This document shows positions 1 through 13,880 of a stretch of DNA of 64,000 nt, piece after piece. Source of the stretch: Rhyacichthys aspro (taxonomy: Eukaryota > Chordata > Actinopteri > Gobiiformes > Rhyacichthyidae); the NCBI GenBank assembly GCA_036850595.1, contig CM072151.1, forward strand, positions 14,485,307 through 14,549,306. The letters run 5' to 3'. The first letter of the stretch is position 1. Every line of letters begins with the position of its first letter. The notes beneath the pieces are model-generated. The model saw only the letters and a program-made list of their open reading frames with translations, ran no database searches and was not told the origin of the DNA. Both the position numbers and the translations under genes were made by a program.

Positions 1-803
1 CCCAAAAGGAGGCGCTGAAAGTTTCAGACTTTACCAGAGATTTGAAACTCTACCATCATTCCTCCTTTCTGTTTTATTGTGTATTCTCTACTAATGAGAA
101 TGGAGAAGAGAGCTGAAACAACAGGGTCAGCAGCACAGCAGGCCGTGGATAGGGATCACAGTATTATCCTCATTCTAATCAATGTTGGGTGAATCCAGCC
201 ATAAGCCAAAATAAAACCGCAATGCAAACTAAAGCCACTTTATATTCCACAAAATCCATGTGCCCGCCTAGAGCACGGTTTTAATTTGTGTTTTAATGTA
301 GTGTTTTGGAAAACCTAAATAAGCATATCCTATGGCAAATACAATATGAAATATTAAGTGTATCGATAGGTGTGGTGTGACCGGGCGACGCCGCAGAGAG
401 CAACTGATTTATTTCATTTTAATCAGAGGCCGAGGTAGTGGCTCGAGCGCCACGTTGGCATCGACTTCTCGCACACTGAGTTAATTTATTTGTTAATACA
501 AATCCCCTCTTTTACAAAGAATATTTTATAGAAGCAGCCCGGACGTCAATTGGAGCTGTGGAGTTGTTTTATGAGGACCAAAGCATTTAGTTTTTATCTT
601 TAAGCACTGCTGTCGTTTGCTGATCAACCAATCGATGCCTGAACCCGGAGCAGGGATCGATACATTTCTGGATGATCGATACAGAGCCTAAAACGCGTTC
701 TGTGCAAATGCTTTAAGTTAAGTCCATATACTGTTATGTGTTTGACCCCTGCTTCATTACCGGAAGTGAAAGGCATAAGTTTTTCATTCTCATTTAGGAA
801 AGA

Positions 804-854
<51 letters not shown>

Positions 855-2700
855 GGGTTATTTTTTATTTGATGCGTAAGAGTGCCTTGGGCTGTAGTTT
901 CCAGTTGAAACCCTCATGTCTGAGAATGGACCCACGTGAACACGACTGTTTGCTGCTGCTGTAGAAGAGCTCAATGCAGTGGCCACAGAGACACACTAAT
1001 CTTCTCATGACTTCTTGAATGACTCCGTGGCTGATGCATCACGCTTAATGTATTCCAAAGTATATTTACTTGAATCTGGCTATTGGCAAAAGTTAAGTAG
1101 CAGTGTTTAGTAATGTCGCATTGATCAGGCCTCAGAGCAAGAAAGCGGGACGGGTTGCAGTGCGCTCCTCTTCTTCATCATATACTGTGCTCTTCACACT
1201 GTGGCCTTGTGGAGTAAAAAAAAAAAAAAAAGAAGAAGCCTAACATGTGGCTTGTTTGCCTGTGGCTTTGCTTTAAGTAACTGTGTGTGGGTGTCAGATA
1301 GATTTACACGAGCCAAAGATTGCCAGTTTCCCTTAATAGCCTATAAACTGAAGTCACTAATAAACATAAACACAATTGTAACACTGCATGGCCGTTTCCG
1401 CGCCGTTCTGCTTTTGGTTAAATACTAATTGTTTTTCCTGTCAGTTAGACCTTTAACTTATCGCACTGCCTCCAAACATTTTCTACAAAGTTTCAATAGG
1501 CTACAGGCCAAATCGATGTGTCCGTGCGTTGTGAATGTTACATGTTTGTCCTGTTAAATCATTGAACGGCAGCCTCTCGCGTTAAAACACTTTAGTTTCA
1601 GCGCCAGAGCACTGCAGTGGACTGGGAGAGGCCTAAACGTGAAGGAGAATCCGTCTCACATTGAATCGCTGTGTTTGTAAAGCGTTTGCCTGCAGTTTGT
1701 TAAGGAATTAGTGTGTTGCTATAGATTATTATTTAGGTACATTTGCATTTGAAAGCGGCCAGCAATAGAGGACCGTAGTGATCAATAGCCCTGGTGCCTT
1801 ATCGATCCATCCGCAGTCTGATCGATTGGCACAAAGAATTGGGCGCACATCACTTCTCTGCGCTTGGGTTTCTTCAAAAATGAAAATAAAGTCAAGTTAT
1901 AATATGTATTTTCAATGTTTGAATGCGCAAAAGTCTGTGCGTAAAGTGAATAAAATATGAAATTTAACAACAGGTGGTAATTGAGGCCTAACGTGTCAAA
2001 GTGTAAAAGAAAAATCAATAATCAATATGGTTAGATGCTTTTGTGTGTAGATAATTATAGTCTTAATAAATCAAAAATCAACTCTGGAAATGTTTGGAGT
2101 AAAGTTGGAAACACTCAACAAGGAGAAACGGGAACGACATTCACAGTGTGTTAGACTTTTTATTTTTGCCTGTATTGTCCACTTTATTTTCAACGATTAA
2201 CATGAAGCCATTTTACTTCCGCTTCTGTATCTGTCGTTGTTGTCAATTTATCAAAAGGACAAGTGTGTCCAAACACGATTCCCGTCAAATATCTGAGCTG
2301 TCCGTGCGTCGTGCGTAATTTATCGAAAAGGAATACAATCTGGAAATAATCAAATAAAAAAAAAGTTTGCCATAAAGGTCACAGGAGCCTCGCAGATGAA
2401 TTTGAACCGTGACAAACTGTTGGAAAAATAAGCATTATTCAGTTGCGTTCACGTGATCATCCGTGCGATCAATAGAGCTACTAATCACAAACACATTCAA
2501 TAGGCTATCGATTCCATTGGGCTGGATTACTAAATGTTACACGGATTCACTTGCGTTAGAGTTGCTCCTGCGCGTATCCAACTTTAGCCAGAGAGGCCTC
2601 CGAGTCAGAGGAGGAAGTGTGTGTCGTGTTGACTGCAGGAACACTGGCGTTGATTTATAAATGAATGTTTTCCAAAATGGGCACCGGCATAATCTCTTTT
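1..2700. other. Noncoding region rich in ATCGAT motifs
   Basis: No convincing exon on either strand; the short ORFs lack family resemblance and splice context. ATCGAT occurs eight times between 362 and 2512, and GATCAATAG twice, giving it an unusual composition for the window. It may be part of the regulatory territory of a gene left of the window. Confidence 0.5.
805..854. repeat. (TTA)n microsatellite
   Basis: Fifty bases of uninterrupted TTA units, about 16.7 copies. Confidence 0.98.
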
Positions 2701-3279
2701 GTGTGCAGTAGTTTAACGTTTATCTTCTTCTTTTACTCTGCCTGAACATTTCACTAAATTGATTTTTTTTCTTCATTCACTGACACATGGAAAACCAAAA
2801 ATAAACACACTGTTCCTATACACAGGCATGTTCCAACAGTGAATGTTTCTTTTCTTTTCTTTTTTATTTTTTATAACACAAAAAGCCACAAGTTATCTGT
2901 AAAACTGACACATATATTCTATAGTATTTTTATTGTAGTGGCACGAAATAAGACATGTCCAACATTTTTTTTTTCTTTCAAGTTGTTTTTCATTTTATTG
3001 AGGAAGCCATACTGTTGCATTACATTACCACCATCACATACATTTCCAATTTTATTTACATCAAGACAATTATACTTCCTTTTAAGTTGATATTGTAATT
3101 GAAATAATGTGTGTTTACATCACTCTCATTTTGTTTGTCTGTGCCTCTAATTGATTTGTGATTACATTACTCCACGGATCCATATTCACGCATGGATTTA
3201 GATTTTTGCCTTGTATTTTTAGTTTAGAATAGTATAGTGATACGGAGAATTACAGAAAGATGATCGGTAAGTGTCCTTG

Positions 3280-3375
<96 letters not shown>

Positions 3376-5760
3376 CACCCAGTTTTCTGTCATTCTTTTA
3401 TTTATTATGAGACGGTGCACATTAAAAGCCCATCTCTCACTAAATTTACAGATAAAACCATACATTTTATTGTGTCTTCCTGGTTGATGTAAGGTAAAAA
3501 AAAAAAAGTATATGCCACATTTATGAAGAAATATTGTAAGTGCATGAGTAAAAAAACAACACAAGTACCTATATAAGCTGCTGCAGACGGCTCGGAACAC
3601 AATCAATTACAGTGTGTGTGTGAATAACTCTTACATATAAGCCATTCTTATTAAACCAGTTTATTAGAAAATGATCCCAATGCATATGTAAAGCCTCAGC
3701 CCACTTTTTATTTTTATTTTTTTACCGTGAATGTAATTCCAGCTCATTGCCCACAGGCTGTAACATCCATACATTTATCACACTGCATAGATTTCAGATT
3801 AGAATGATTATAGATTGTAATGTGTGTGCATTATCTCACAAGCTAGTTAAGAGCATTATGCAGAGTTGCTCTCCCCGTTGCTCTTCTGGTTTTAAGGCGC
3901 CGCCGCTTTCTCCCCTTTTAAGCAGTGCTAACGCTGGATTTATTAGGCTTAAAGCATAGGCTACACGTCTTCCTCAAAGGGGATCAGACATTAAGTGTAG
4001 ATCAAAAGGATAAGGCCTTAAAAACAGAACAATGCCTTTTGCACTACTTTATTCCCACACGGGCATGTTAATTCAGGGATTGAGAGGAGAACGCAGGAGA
4101 TAGTTTTCTTTCTTTTTTTTCTTTTTTTCTCTTGTGAAGTGATATCTATCTGCATCTGTGTCCAATAATCATGATGGGAACGAAAAGTAATTACAGAGCT
4201 AGATGTGAAAGTATTTGCAAAGTAATAAAACAAAAAGAGCTCAGAGCAATGCCGTTTCTTGTTTAAATATAAAAGTTAAGGCACTTATCGGAGAGCGAAA
4301 GCTATGTGTGGTCCTGGATTTCTGTTTGATTCAATTCAGGAAAACAAATATCTACACTAGCTTCAACTGTATGCAGGAAATATTGAGTTAATCCAAAAGT
4401 CCGTGAGCATTTAAAGTGACACTCTAAAAGTCTAAGTGTGTTTTGGACCAACTTTCTTTTTCTCAGCAGTGTGATTTTGGTTTTGCGCCGCTCCAGCTCG
4501 GCAGATGAAACAGTGACATGGCTGCGGGCAAAGAGAAAAATCTAACACAATGACCTACTATCATCCTGGCACACATATCAAAACATCTCACAACGTGCTC
4601 ACAACTGCAGCGTGCATCTGGAACAGGATAAGCAGTGAAAAAAATCCCTCTGCCAGATTCACTCTGCCTTGCAAACCTTTTTTTTTGTCTTCTTCTATTC
4701 ACCAGGCGAGCAGTGGGAAGCTCACACACAGCATATGAAAGGGAAGCATGTATCAGTCAGAATAAATGTGAAATCAAGTACAATTGGCTTTTGCTTAACC
4801 CACCCACCTACCCATGCATGAGCCCGTTCACCCCTCCCTCGGCCCAGACTCCCACCCTCCACACCCGATAGAGCACCCGTTGCTAAGCGACAGAGGGAGA
4901 GATGGATTGAGGAGACATAGTCGATCAATTCTATAGAGAGAGAGGGAGCGAGGGGGTAAAAGAACGGAGGAGAGGAGGGGAGGACAGAATGCAGAGTGAT
5001 TGCAGTCGAATTGAGGCTCCAGTTGGGGCTCAACACAGTCTTTTGAAACATCTATCTTTGTTAACTGTAGCACGCCTTCCCAAAATAAATCCATCTCTGC
5101 AGCTGTCCACCTTTCCATCTTTGTCCGAGTGCTGTGCTTTAATACTTTTATCACTACAAATTACAGGCAGCCCGGGTTTAATACCGCCTCACTCAAAAGA
5201 CAGTTAATTGTATATTGCATGTGCTCTTGCTTTCCCTGTGTCTCTTTCTCCATTAGTCACTGTGCTCACACAAACACACACATGCAGATGCCCGGCAATA
5301 CCACATGCCCCACTGCTGGGTGTTGAGCGCATCGACTGAGTATCGATCCCACCACTCACCTCCCTGCAGTCAGCTCTTGTCCTACATAGCATGCCCTGTC
5401 TGATTTCTCCCTTAATGGCTTTTATCCAGCTCCAATCTTTATTTAAACTGAAAAGTAGGAATTAGCACCCACTTCTGTCTGAGTCTCTCTTACCTTTTCT
5501 CTTCACTGTCATCTCTGACTAAGTATTGGCAAGCATCGCTTGATTGACCCTTCTCCCTTCCTCCCCTGGCTATGATTGCTTTCCCATTCAGAAAGGAACG
5601 CTTACAGTGCTCCACCTGGATTCTCCACAATTTGCTCTTTATATACATTATTCACTACAGATAAGTACTCCGTAGAGTATGTGTGCACAGCTAAATATCA
5701 TTAATCAATGGCTTATATACAAACAGAATCATGAGATGAGTTATTTAAGATGTTTATAGC
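2700..5760. other. Noncoding, A/T-rich with low-complexity tracts
   Basis: Contains the long CA repeat, several T-rich runs and a G/A-rich tract at about 4885-4990. No gene recognised. Confidence 0.5.
3281..3372. repeat. (CA)46 microsatellite
   Basis: Ninety-two bases of perfect CA repeat. ORFs reading poly-His/Thr or Cys/Val through it are artefacts. Confidence 0.99.
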
Positions 5761-7517
5761 TGGGATTGTCATGGCAACAGGGCAGACATCTTAGCCCTCA
5801 AATGAAAGGCATTTATTCTGCTCCGACTACTTTTCATATTGATAGCCTTCCTTGTTGTGATCAGCCAGCCACAGCCTGGGGAGGAACCCTTCGCATTGCC
5901 GTCATCCCTTTCGATTGGGTTTGATTTGTTGTTCATAGAGGGAAGTGATGGGAACGGACTCTTATCTCGGCCTAGCAGAAACAAGCCGTACCAAATAAGA
6001 CACGTTGGACTATCTGTGCTGGCACACACAATAGGGATTAATTGATCCCCTAATACCACAGATAAATCAATTCTTGTCTTCCCCCCGGAGCTCTCCAGCC
6101 AATTGTACAGCCCGCCATTTGATCAACAGAGCATCTCTGGCCAATAGGAAGGAGAGGAGAGGTTGATAAACAGAGGCACAGAGGTGATCCCAAAAAGAAT
6201 ATAGGGAAAAGGAGTCCATCAGAAAGCAATTGGTCGCTGTGGGCAGTTGGGTGGTCTCTATAGTCAAATGAGGCCTACATATGCACAGAGCTGGACCACT
6301 AGATTTACTGCTGTTAGAGTAGGCCTGGGACACATATTATTTTAGGTTGACTTTTGTGGGTGAGCTGCATTTGTATAGACCTCTGGTTTAAATGTGGCTT
6401 GTATCTGTAGTACACTAAATAGCTGAGTCCAAACATAAGAGAAAATTCTTAAAACACACATGCTATTTCACAGTGGGGGCCCTGCCATATAATATGATCA
6501 TCATCTTTACAAGGACCAAACCCAGACCATTCTGTAAGGCAATGTTTCTGGGTCCTAAGGGCAGATTTCAGCTTTCATCAATTAACAGTTGGTACGTATA
6601 ATAATATATGATATATGGACTGCTTATCACAGGGAAGATGAAATGAATATGAAACATGAAAAATGCTTTGAGGTAAAGGTAGAACATGAACAATGTCGCA
6701 AAAACAAAGACTCTTCTGAACATAAACTTAATGAAGGGCATTCAAAGTGAGATTTTACCCAACAAAGAGAATCACATCTGTTCTTAAAAGCACAGTGTTA
6801 AGTCACATTTAGTTGAGCACAGCCACTCTACTTCTGCTGCTGCTCCACAATGCTACGTCGCAGCTCAGGACATCAGCCATTTTCTCACCGTTACCCCATC
6901 TTATCTCCACCTCCGTTTGATCCATCTCCATTAGACTGCTGCGCCTCGTCCAGCTCGCCATCACTCTCACTCTTTCTCTTCCATTGTGCCTCCTCCACTC
7001 TCGGTGTCTTTCTCACCCTGTTTCTTATCAGCGCCTTGGCATTTTCTGTCTTTCCCACAAACACTGTTTTCCTCATACAGCTCATATAATAACAGGCTAA
7101 AAATATGCCTTGTTTTTTTTTGTTTTTTTCCTAGTATTGATTTTGCCCGTAGCATTGTCAATGGAGAGAAAGGGAGAGAAGGGAGAAAGATGGAGGACGG
7201 TGGAGAGAAACTAGAAAAGGGATGACTTTCTAACCGTGTGGTAAGACTGTCACTTTCCCAATGTTACTTAAGCGGAAAGAAGCACACTCTACTCCAAGTG
7301 AAACACCTTTCAATTAAGTGCATTTACTAAGTACCACTATCAGCAGCTTTCACCACTCCACACCACAGAGCGTCCAGCCATTCTCACACTGTATGCATTT
7401 AATAATAACCCACTGAAATGAGAGAAACCTTACCATTGCAAATATGCTCCAGATCAGCTTTTCAGGGAAAATGGTTGGCTCTTTTGGCACTGGTGTATAA
7501 TGGGAATGGAGAGAGTT

Positions 7518-7536
7518 GATCAATAGGCTATTGATC
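7518..7536. promoter_or_regulatory. Perfect 19-base palindrome of two ATTGATC sites
   Basis: GATCAATAGGCTATTGATC is a perfect inverted repeat around one central base. Each arm contains TATTGATC, which fits the Onecut/HNF6 consensus. Confidence 0.5.
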
Positions 7537-9402
7537 GGAGCTGGCCAGAGTCTGGGGAATTGAGAGTGAGAATCGAGGGGAGTTGGGGTGGGGGTTGGCT
7601 CCAGGTTGAATTTTTAAAATGCTCTATTTCAGTGATGACAAATAGTCTGTTTGAAAAAGAGAGAGAGCAAACAAAAAAAAAGAAAACACGGCGCGAGAAG
7701 AGGAGCCGAGAGAAGCTGTGAAAAGGAGTCGTGTTGTGTTCTCTGAGACCTCCCCGTTTCCCAGAAGTTACAGGGTTTTTTGGAGCGGGAGATGCTCAAC
7801 TACAAAGACAAAGGGAGCAGGGACTTGCTATTGTAGCTTGTATGTCTGCTGTAAGAGGAGGAGGGGGGTGGAGTACAAAAAAAAATAAAAAAACAAAAAA
7901 AAATCCCCCTGAATGAGCACGCATAGGAAAACATTTATAGTCCAGTTCGAGGTCAGATATCATCTTTTCTGCAGATCGTCTTCGAGCACTGATTTGAATT
8001 TGGCCGGTGTATGCTTTCATTTTTACTTCTGCCTGTAAAACCTCAGATCTATTGAATTTCTGAAAGTAAACATGAAACCCATCCACATCCATTACGCTTT
8101 AAGGTAAAAAAAAAAACTGCTCTACACGTTCAAATTCAATAGAATACATTGGCAAATAAGACATTTCATGTGCAATGTGAATCAATACGAAAACCTTTGA
8201 ATTAAAACAAAATACAGGTTATGCCAGTGCTTCTTTTAGTAATGAGAACTGCTTAGTGCTTCTAAGGTTTATTTTTGCTGTGACATTGAAAAGATGTGAT
8301 AATAATGCTTCGTCCAGTATGTTTTCTTTGTTCTACTTTGAGGCAGAAGAGCATTTAAAACTGACCCAAAGGAGCTGGATAACAAGCCGCAATCTGTCAA
8401 AAGAACAGAAGGAAAGATTTTGTAAAAAAAGGGGAGTTTATGAGATACTTAGGGAGAGGTAACTTATCTTATAAATAACTGTCAGCACAGTCCCAGTTTG
8501 GAGGAGCAGACAGGAGCAATGGACCTGGAGCAATGACACAGGCTTCTTAAACTTCAGAAAGTACGATTAGTGCAAGTGAATGTTATTTATGTTTCTTTTT
8601 TGTATCATATGACTGTCCCTCATTTATAACACATTTATAACACCCAAATTCGACCCTCACCTCAATAACCAAAGTTTGAGCTCTTTTCTCAGCAAAAATC
8701 CTCTATACCTACAATATATTCCACAATCCAACTTCAACTTACTGAACTTTAGCTCTCCAATTAGTCTTTCAATCCATCCTCCCCAATACAAGTGTTTTCA
8801 AATATCAACAAACTCACATATTCATAAACATGCTATCCCATTTGCCCAAAGTGTGAACAGAGGGAATATCCAAAAGCGTTTTTTTCCTGTTTTTTTATTT
8901 TTTTTTGTGTAATGCACGCATTTGTGCTACATACTTGTAAACATGTGAAAACAACCTGGAAGGGTTAGTTGTGAATTCAGCCCAACTGCGGGCAATGGAA
9001 AGCGGTTAGAGCACTAGTCTGTAAACACCCCTGAGAGGAACCTATACCTCAGTAAAAATTCAGCTGTAAATAATGTATTGAATGCAAACTTAAGGTCCAC
9101 GGGGAGATATGGATAGGCTCATTACTCTTTTAGTTTGCAGGCCCTTTTACGTAGTCCGCCAAGCTCTCAACAATCGACTCCAGATGCTCTCTCTCGCTCG
9201 CTCTCGCTGTTTTGATTTAAAGATGCTTTTACCTGCGGATATTGTTATGGATATAAGTATTGTTTTTTATTTTCTACACATCGCCCAGAGGTTTGAAGGC
9301 TGTTAACATGTGCACCCACCCACATGCTCTGTGCCCTGGTGATGCTGGTGTGTTTGCATGTATGAGATGTGTGTTATCTGCGCCGGTAGCTGAGGTGTGT
9401 GT

Positions 9403-9407
<5 letters not shown>

Positions 9408-9435
<28 letters not shown>
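9408..9435. repeat. (TG)n microsatellite
   Basis: About 14 TG units, uninterrupted. Confidence 0.95.
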
Positions 9436-9479
9436 CCTCTCCGGTATGCATTGATCTCGAAGCAGGATGTCAAACATTT

Positions 9480-12400
9480 TAGCGGCGATCTTGTCCTTGT
9501 TATTGCCTCACACAGCCCGGTTGTTAATGCATTAAAAATCGTTTGTCCCTATCTTTGCCAAACTTATCTCACCCTACTGCCCCGAGCAACACAAGAATAC
9601 CCCTCCAATGTAACGCACGCACCACTGCCGGCCCCCCTCCTCCCTCCTCCCTCCACCCGCTCTTTCCAACCACGTCCCTCCATCCTCCTGTCTCAATCAA
9701 TCTTTACGACACCCGGTTGCATCCCTCTAATGTTTCCGGACTTGACCGTATCCCCGTTCAAAAATTCTTAATTAAGCCCGTTCTGTATGTTTACCGTTGG
9801 GCAAATTACAATCTGACAGGGCTAATAAAACAACATTGGTGAGAGAAGGGCCAAGAGGAGCATGTGCTATGACCCTTACCGCTCTCTCAGGCGTCTGTCT
9901 CCACCTCCACCTTATCTCTCGCCATCCCCACCTCTTCATATCTCCCGGTTTTCTAGCTCACAGGTTGTCAGGATGAAGACTGAGAGGCTGCACTGCTTTG
10001 GCACCGCTCGCACTAGACCCACTCCTGTTCTATCCGTCGTTGTCAATGTGACTATTTGTTTTAAATACTCACATGTCATTCCGCTGACATATCTCGGTGA
10101 TACGGAGCGAGCCCTGGCTTTTTTTCGTTTCTGATGATTAAGATTCATGGAGCCGACTGCCTGCATGTCAACTCGAACAGATATGACTCATATATCTGCG
10201 TTCACATCAGCATCTTTCTTAATTTAGCTATTGACTCCCGCACTGTGCTCCTATTCTGCAATCCATAGCCCACACGGCGATGCATTATATCTCTATTTCG
10301 GTGCACTTCAGTCTGGCCAGTTCTCCTCGCCGCTTGCTTTGCGCTGAAACACGATGAAGAAAGCGGGCGAGCGTTACCTAAACCAAACTTTAGTCTTTGC
10401 AAAACACACTGATTCTCAGAAATGATCAATAAAGAAGGAAAACGCTTTGATAACGTTCTGCAAGTTAGGCAGAATATAATGAAGGCTCATAACAAAACTT
10501 AGTCACTGTTGGAAGATGAAGTATAGGTCGGCAATGTTTAGTTACAGAAAATGTATTGTATTTCTGGATTAGATTGTTGTCAATGTGAGAGAATGGGTGT
10601 CTGCCTGCTATCCTTCGCAATACACTCAATAGACTCAATAGACAATAGACTCTTGTCAATTTGTCAGCCTCATAAGGACAATATTGTAAGGAAAACAGCA
10701 ATCAAAGTGCTTTTTATACCTAAAACCATGCTCTTTTTTCTTCTTTGTCCAAACAGGTGAGCATTTAGTACCAATCTCTCACTCAAATTTACCTGAATTC
10801 TTCCCTCTATTTTAAAACAGCGATGCACTCATTGGACCACAACAATTACTGGAAGGAAAAAGATGATTTTGAAGAATTAAAAGCTAATTAAAGTTCATCA
10901 CCTTACCCTTTACTTAAAGCATAATTGTGAAAAATCTCAACGCTACCGAGCTGTATATCTTTGTCTGATAATTTGTCACTTTATTAAATGTGTCTTCCTT
11001 TCCATCAGTTACCTGCCATTAGTGTCATATTAACATTATGGAAACTTGAAATTAATATTGCAGTGTAACCAGGACTTTTTATTTGGATTCGATTAATAAC
11101 AACATAAATGGAACAAGGTGATGTATTGTGGCGTTTGGACATTTTTCTATTCTCTTGAACAAAAGCGATACGACAACAAACCATACTTCTATCACATGTT
11201 ATTTGTATACGTAGAATTACAGTGAAGCGACCTTGATAATTAGAAAAAATCTGTAATAGTGTTAATGAATATTGTGATGCTGTGAATTTTCCTTGAGGAT
11301 AAAAAGGGGGTTTCATATTATTGAGTAGCACATAATTAATCTTCATAATGCAATTTTACATTCTCTATATATTGTTTAAATTGAATGTGAGTACAGTCGT
11401 CATTGTCACACTTCCTGTTTATGTGTGTTGTATGTATGTTGTAGATGAAAGCTCATACCCCGTTGATAGTGGCGAAGAAAGCCTGAAGCACTGCTTTAAG
11501 TGAGTGTATAGATGCATAGGAGTGATAATGTATGTCAGTGTGTGTTCTGCCATTTGTCTGTTGCACTATACCACCTGACAGGTGCAAAGCCCTGTGGGAA
11601 GGCACTGTTGTCTCTTACACTTGGCTGAACATATAGAGCACATCAGAGGTGTAACAAATCCATTGCGGGCTGCTCGAACCTTTCAGAGGGTTTCGGAGCC
11701 TGTGAACAACACATCTCCAGGTTTCCACACCTCACGACTGATATGTGTCTGACACGCAGACACTTACAGATGAAATGACGTCTCTCGCCGAAGACGCCGT
11801 GGGAGGAGAGCGGCTCCTTCCTGTGATTGCGGAGTTGAAAGAGAGTGAGTGTGTGTGTGTGTGTGTTTGTTCCCCTGTGCGTGTGTTTTGCGTGCATCTC
11901 CGCGGCGTCTTTAGAGTGGTTAATGTGAGTAGAGGTTGAGGAAAGTGTCAGAGTGTCAGGCAGGCTCCGGTGAAGAGTCCTTCAGCCCTCTCTCGTTCTG
12001 TGTTGACACCTCTTAACCTCAGTCTATCATCTCTCACACTCACACACTCCACATCTATTGACACTCGCTTCCCCGCAGCTCTCTAAAGACCCGAGGAGAA
12101 TCCACTACAGTGATTGTCCATGAGAGGAGCGCCTCGGAGCCTGCAGAGAAGAAAGGACTACATATTGTGTTGACGTACACAACAAAAGAGACGGGATTAG
12201 ACGTGCCATGTGGAACATTTACCGGACATTTACACGTATCAATGGACTCCTTTAGTGCACTTCTGCGAGGCATACCGTGTAACATATGACCTTCAGTGAC
12301 TGACAATAGAAATGACATGATACACACTTCAAAACACAGCGAGGAGCTTTTTAGTTAAAGTGTAGTTATTCTGTCAGCTTTTATTTTTGAATTATCAGGA

Positions 12401-13100
12401 TGTAGCCATTTTGGGGAGTAGTGTATAAAACCTGCAGCATTTTTATTAGGACATTTCTCATTTATGATAGTGTAATATTGCCACGTGTATTGCTCAAATG
12501 AGTTATCGTAAGCGTGAAAAGTGATGTCAATTAAATGATATACAAATTACAGTAAAAGCTATACGTGTGTGATTTCACTGTGATGCTGTGTATTGATTGC
12601 ACAACATTCGTTCAATTTCCTTCTCTTTCCAGTGCATTTGTTGAACTTCCCCATCAGCTACAACAGTGTTTCCCAGACATTCCTTTCTTTTCTTTTTTTC
12701 CTGCTGACCCACATTTTAAAATGCCAGATGAATCACAACATGACTCCTCCACGCAGACTTTATTTTAGTCAACATGTTACAGCTTGCCAAACACAATGGA
12801 CCGTCACAAACACGCTTCTCGATTTGTGAAACTGTTAGACTTTCTGGAAGGAAAAGGCTGTGACACACAATTCAGAGGTCACACCGTTTCATTCCTTGAT
12901 GCTGGACGGAAGAGCGGATGAAGAAGCCCCCGCTACGGAGAGCCCATAGATCAACCAATTACACAAATCTGTCAGCCGTCGCCTAAAGATGCTGAATCCT
13001 CACATGCATCAATTTGTAAATGAATCTCCCTCTCTTTGTCTTCTCACGCCAGAAAGTGTACAGGATCTTTGTCCCACACTGTCACTGGCTCTAGTGTAAG
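9480..13100. other. Noncoding; enhancer-like stretch at about 9740-9860
   Basis: 9740-9860 has TTAATTAAG, CAAATTAC, GGGCTAATAAAAC and ACATTGG cores without simple repeats and looks like a conserved noncoding element. A short TG run lies at 11849-11866. No gene recognised elsewhere. Confidence 0.35.
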
Positions 13101-13102
13101 TG

Positions 13103-13144
13103 GGGTCAGGAGCTATGGGTCAGCCGAGAAGAGGTCAAAGGTCA
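13103..13144 (+). promoter_or_regulatory. Nuclear-receptor site cluster with a perfect DR1
   Basis: GGGTCA occurs at 13103 and 13117, followed by AGGTCAAAGGTCA at 13132-13144. The last is a perfect DR1, the element bound by HNF4, RXR, PPAR/RXR and COUP-TF. Four half-sites fall within 42 bases on one strand. Confidence 0.5.
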
Positions 13145-13334
13145 TAGAGCAGTGGGTCTTGTTAAAATACCTTTTAGCCTCCTTCAGGGATATTATGTAA
13201 TGGCTCTGGGAATAGGTTAGGTTGCAGGCTGACTGTTTTGTGGCGGCGACTCCGGTGATATATGTGCCGTGCCTTATGCCAGATGTATATTCATTACCTT
13301 GTTTTTAAAATCAGGATGCAAAGGAAGTGCTGCG

Positions 13335-13350
13335 GGGTCAAGAGAGGTCA
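13335..13350 (+). promoter_or_regulatory. Perfect DR4 nuclear-receptor element
   Basis: GGGTCA-AGAG-AGGTCA, two half-sites separated by four bases, the arrangement preferred by thyroid hormone receptor/RXR and LXR/RXR. Confidence 0.5.
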
Positions 13351-13499
13351 CTAAAAAGAGGACTTGTTTATGCGTTTTCTTTGTCTAGATGTGCCCTACA
13401 GGAAGTAATCCTTTTTTGTAAAACTCCCCAAAACAAAGAGAGTTATCCTTTATTAATCACATGCTTTTATCATAGTCTAGCCTCTGTAATCGGAGAAAA

Positions 13500-13880
13500 C
13501 TGGGTTAATTTGGTCGATCTATAGGAAACATTTGAATATCAATTCAGTAAGAGCGCCGTCTTCTGTCTTAATTTTTAATCAGGTGATAATAAGTGTATTC
13601 ATTTTCATCAGTTTGATTCAATAGCCAGGCAGCAATATGAGTGATGGTGGCCTATTTTTGCGTTGCGAATATGCATCTCTCCCCTCTGTGATAGCATTGA
13701 TCACCCCAGTGCAGGTTCTTTCACTGGCTTTGTCCTCCACTCGCTCGCTCGCTCCCTCACTCACACCACTGTAAAATTCATCCTTATTCCCCGCTTCAGC
13801 AAGCTAACTGTGCGCACTACCTTTTATCAGCCCAGAACTGTTAAATTAATAAATTGATATTGACGAGCTATCAGCCGGGG
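13500..13880. other. Enhancer-like noncoding stretch
   Basis: Homeodomain-type cores (TTAATTTTTAATC, GATTCAATAG, TTAAATTAATAAATTGATATTG) without simple repeats apart from a short CTCG run near 13740. Possible conserved element; untested. Confidence 0.3.

Larger units (their letters stand above)
5760..9480. other. Noncoding; possible enhancer sequence at about 5770-6130
   Basis: 5770-6130 is balanced in composition, free of simple repeats and dense in TGATCA, CAATTG and ATTGAT-type cores, which is typical of conserved vertebrate enhancers, but conservation was not tested. The rest shows poly-purine tracts near 7640-7710 and poly-A near 7880-7905. No gene recognised. Confidence 0.35.

Noticed and set aside
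3250..3606. Open frames with poly-His/Thr or Cys/Val runs
   Set aside because: They are read-through of the CA repeat.
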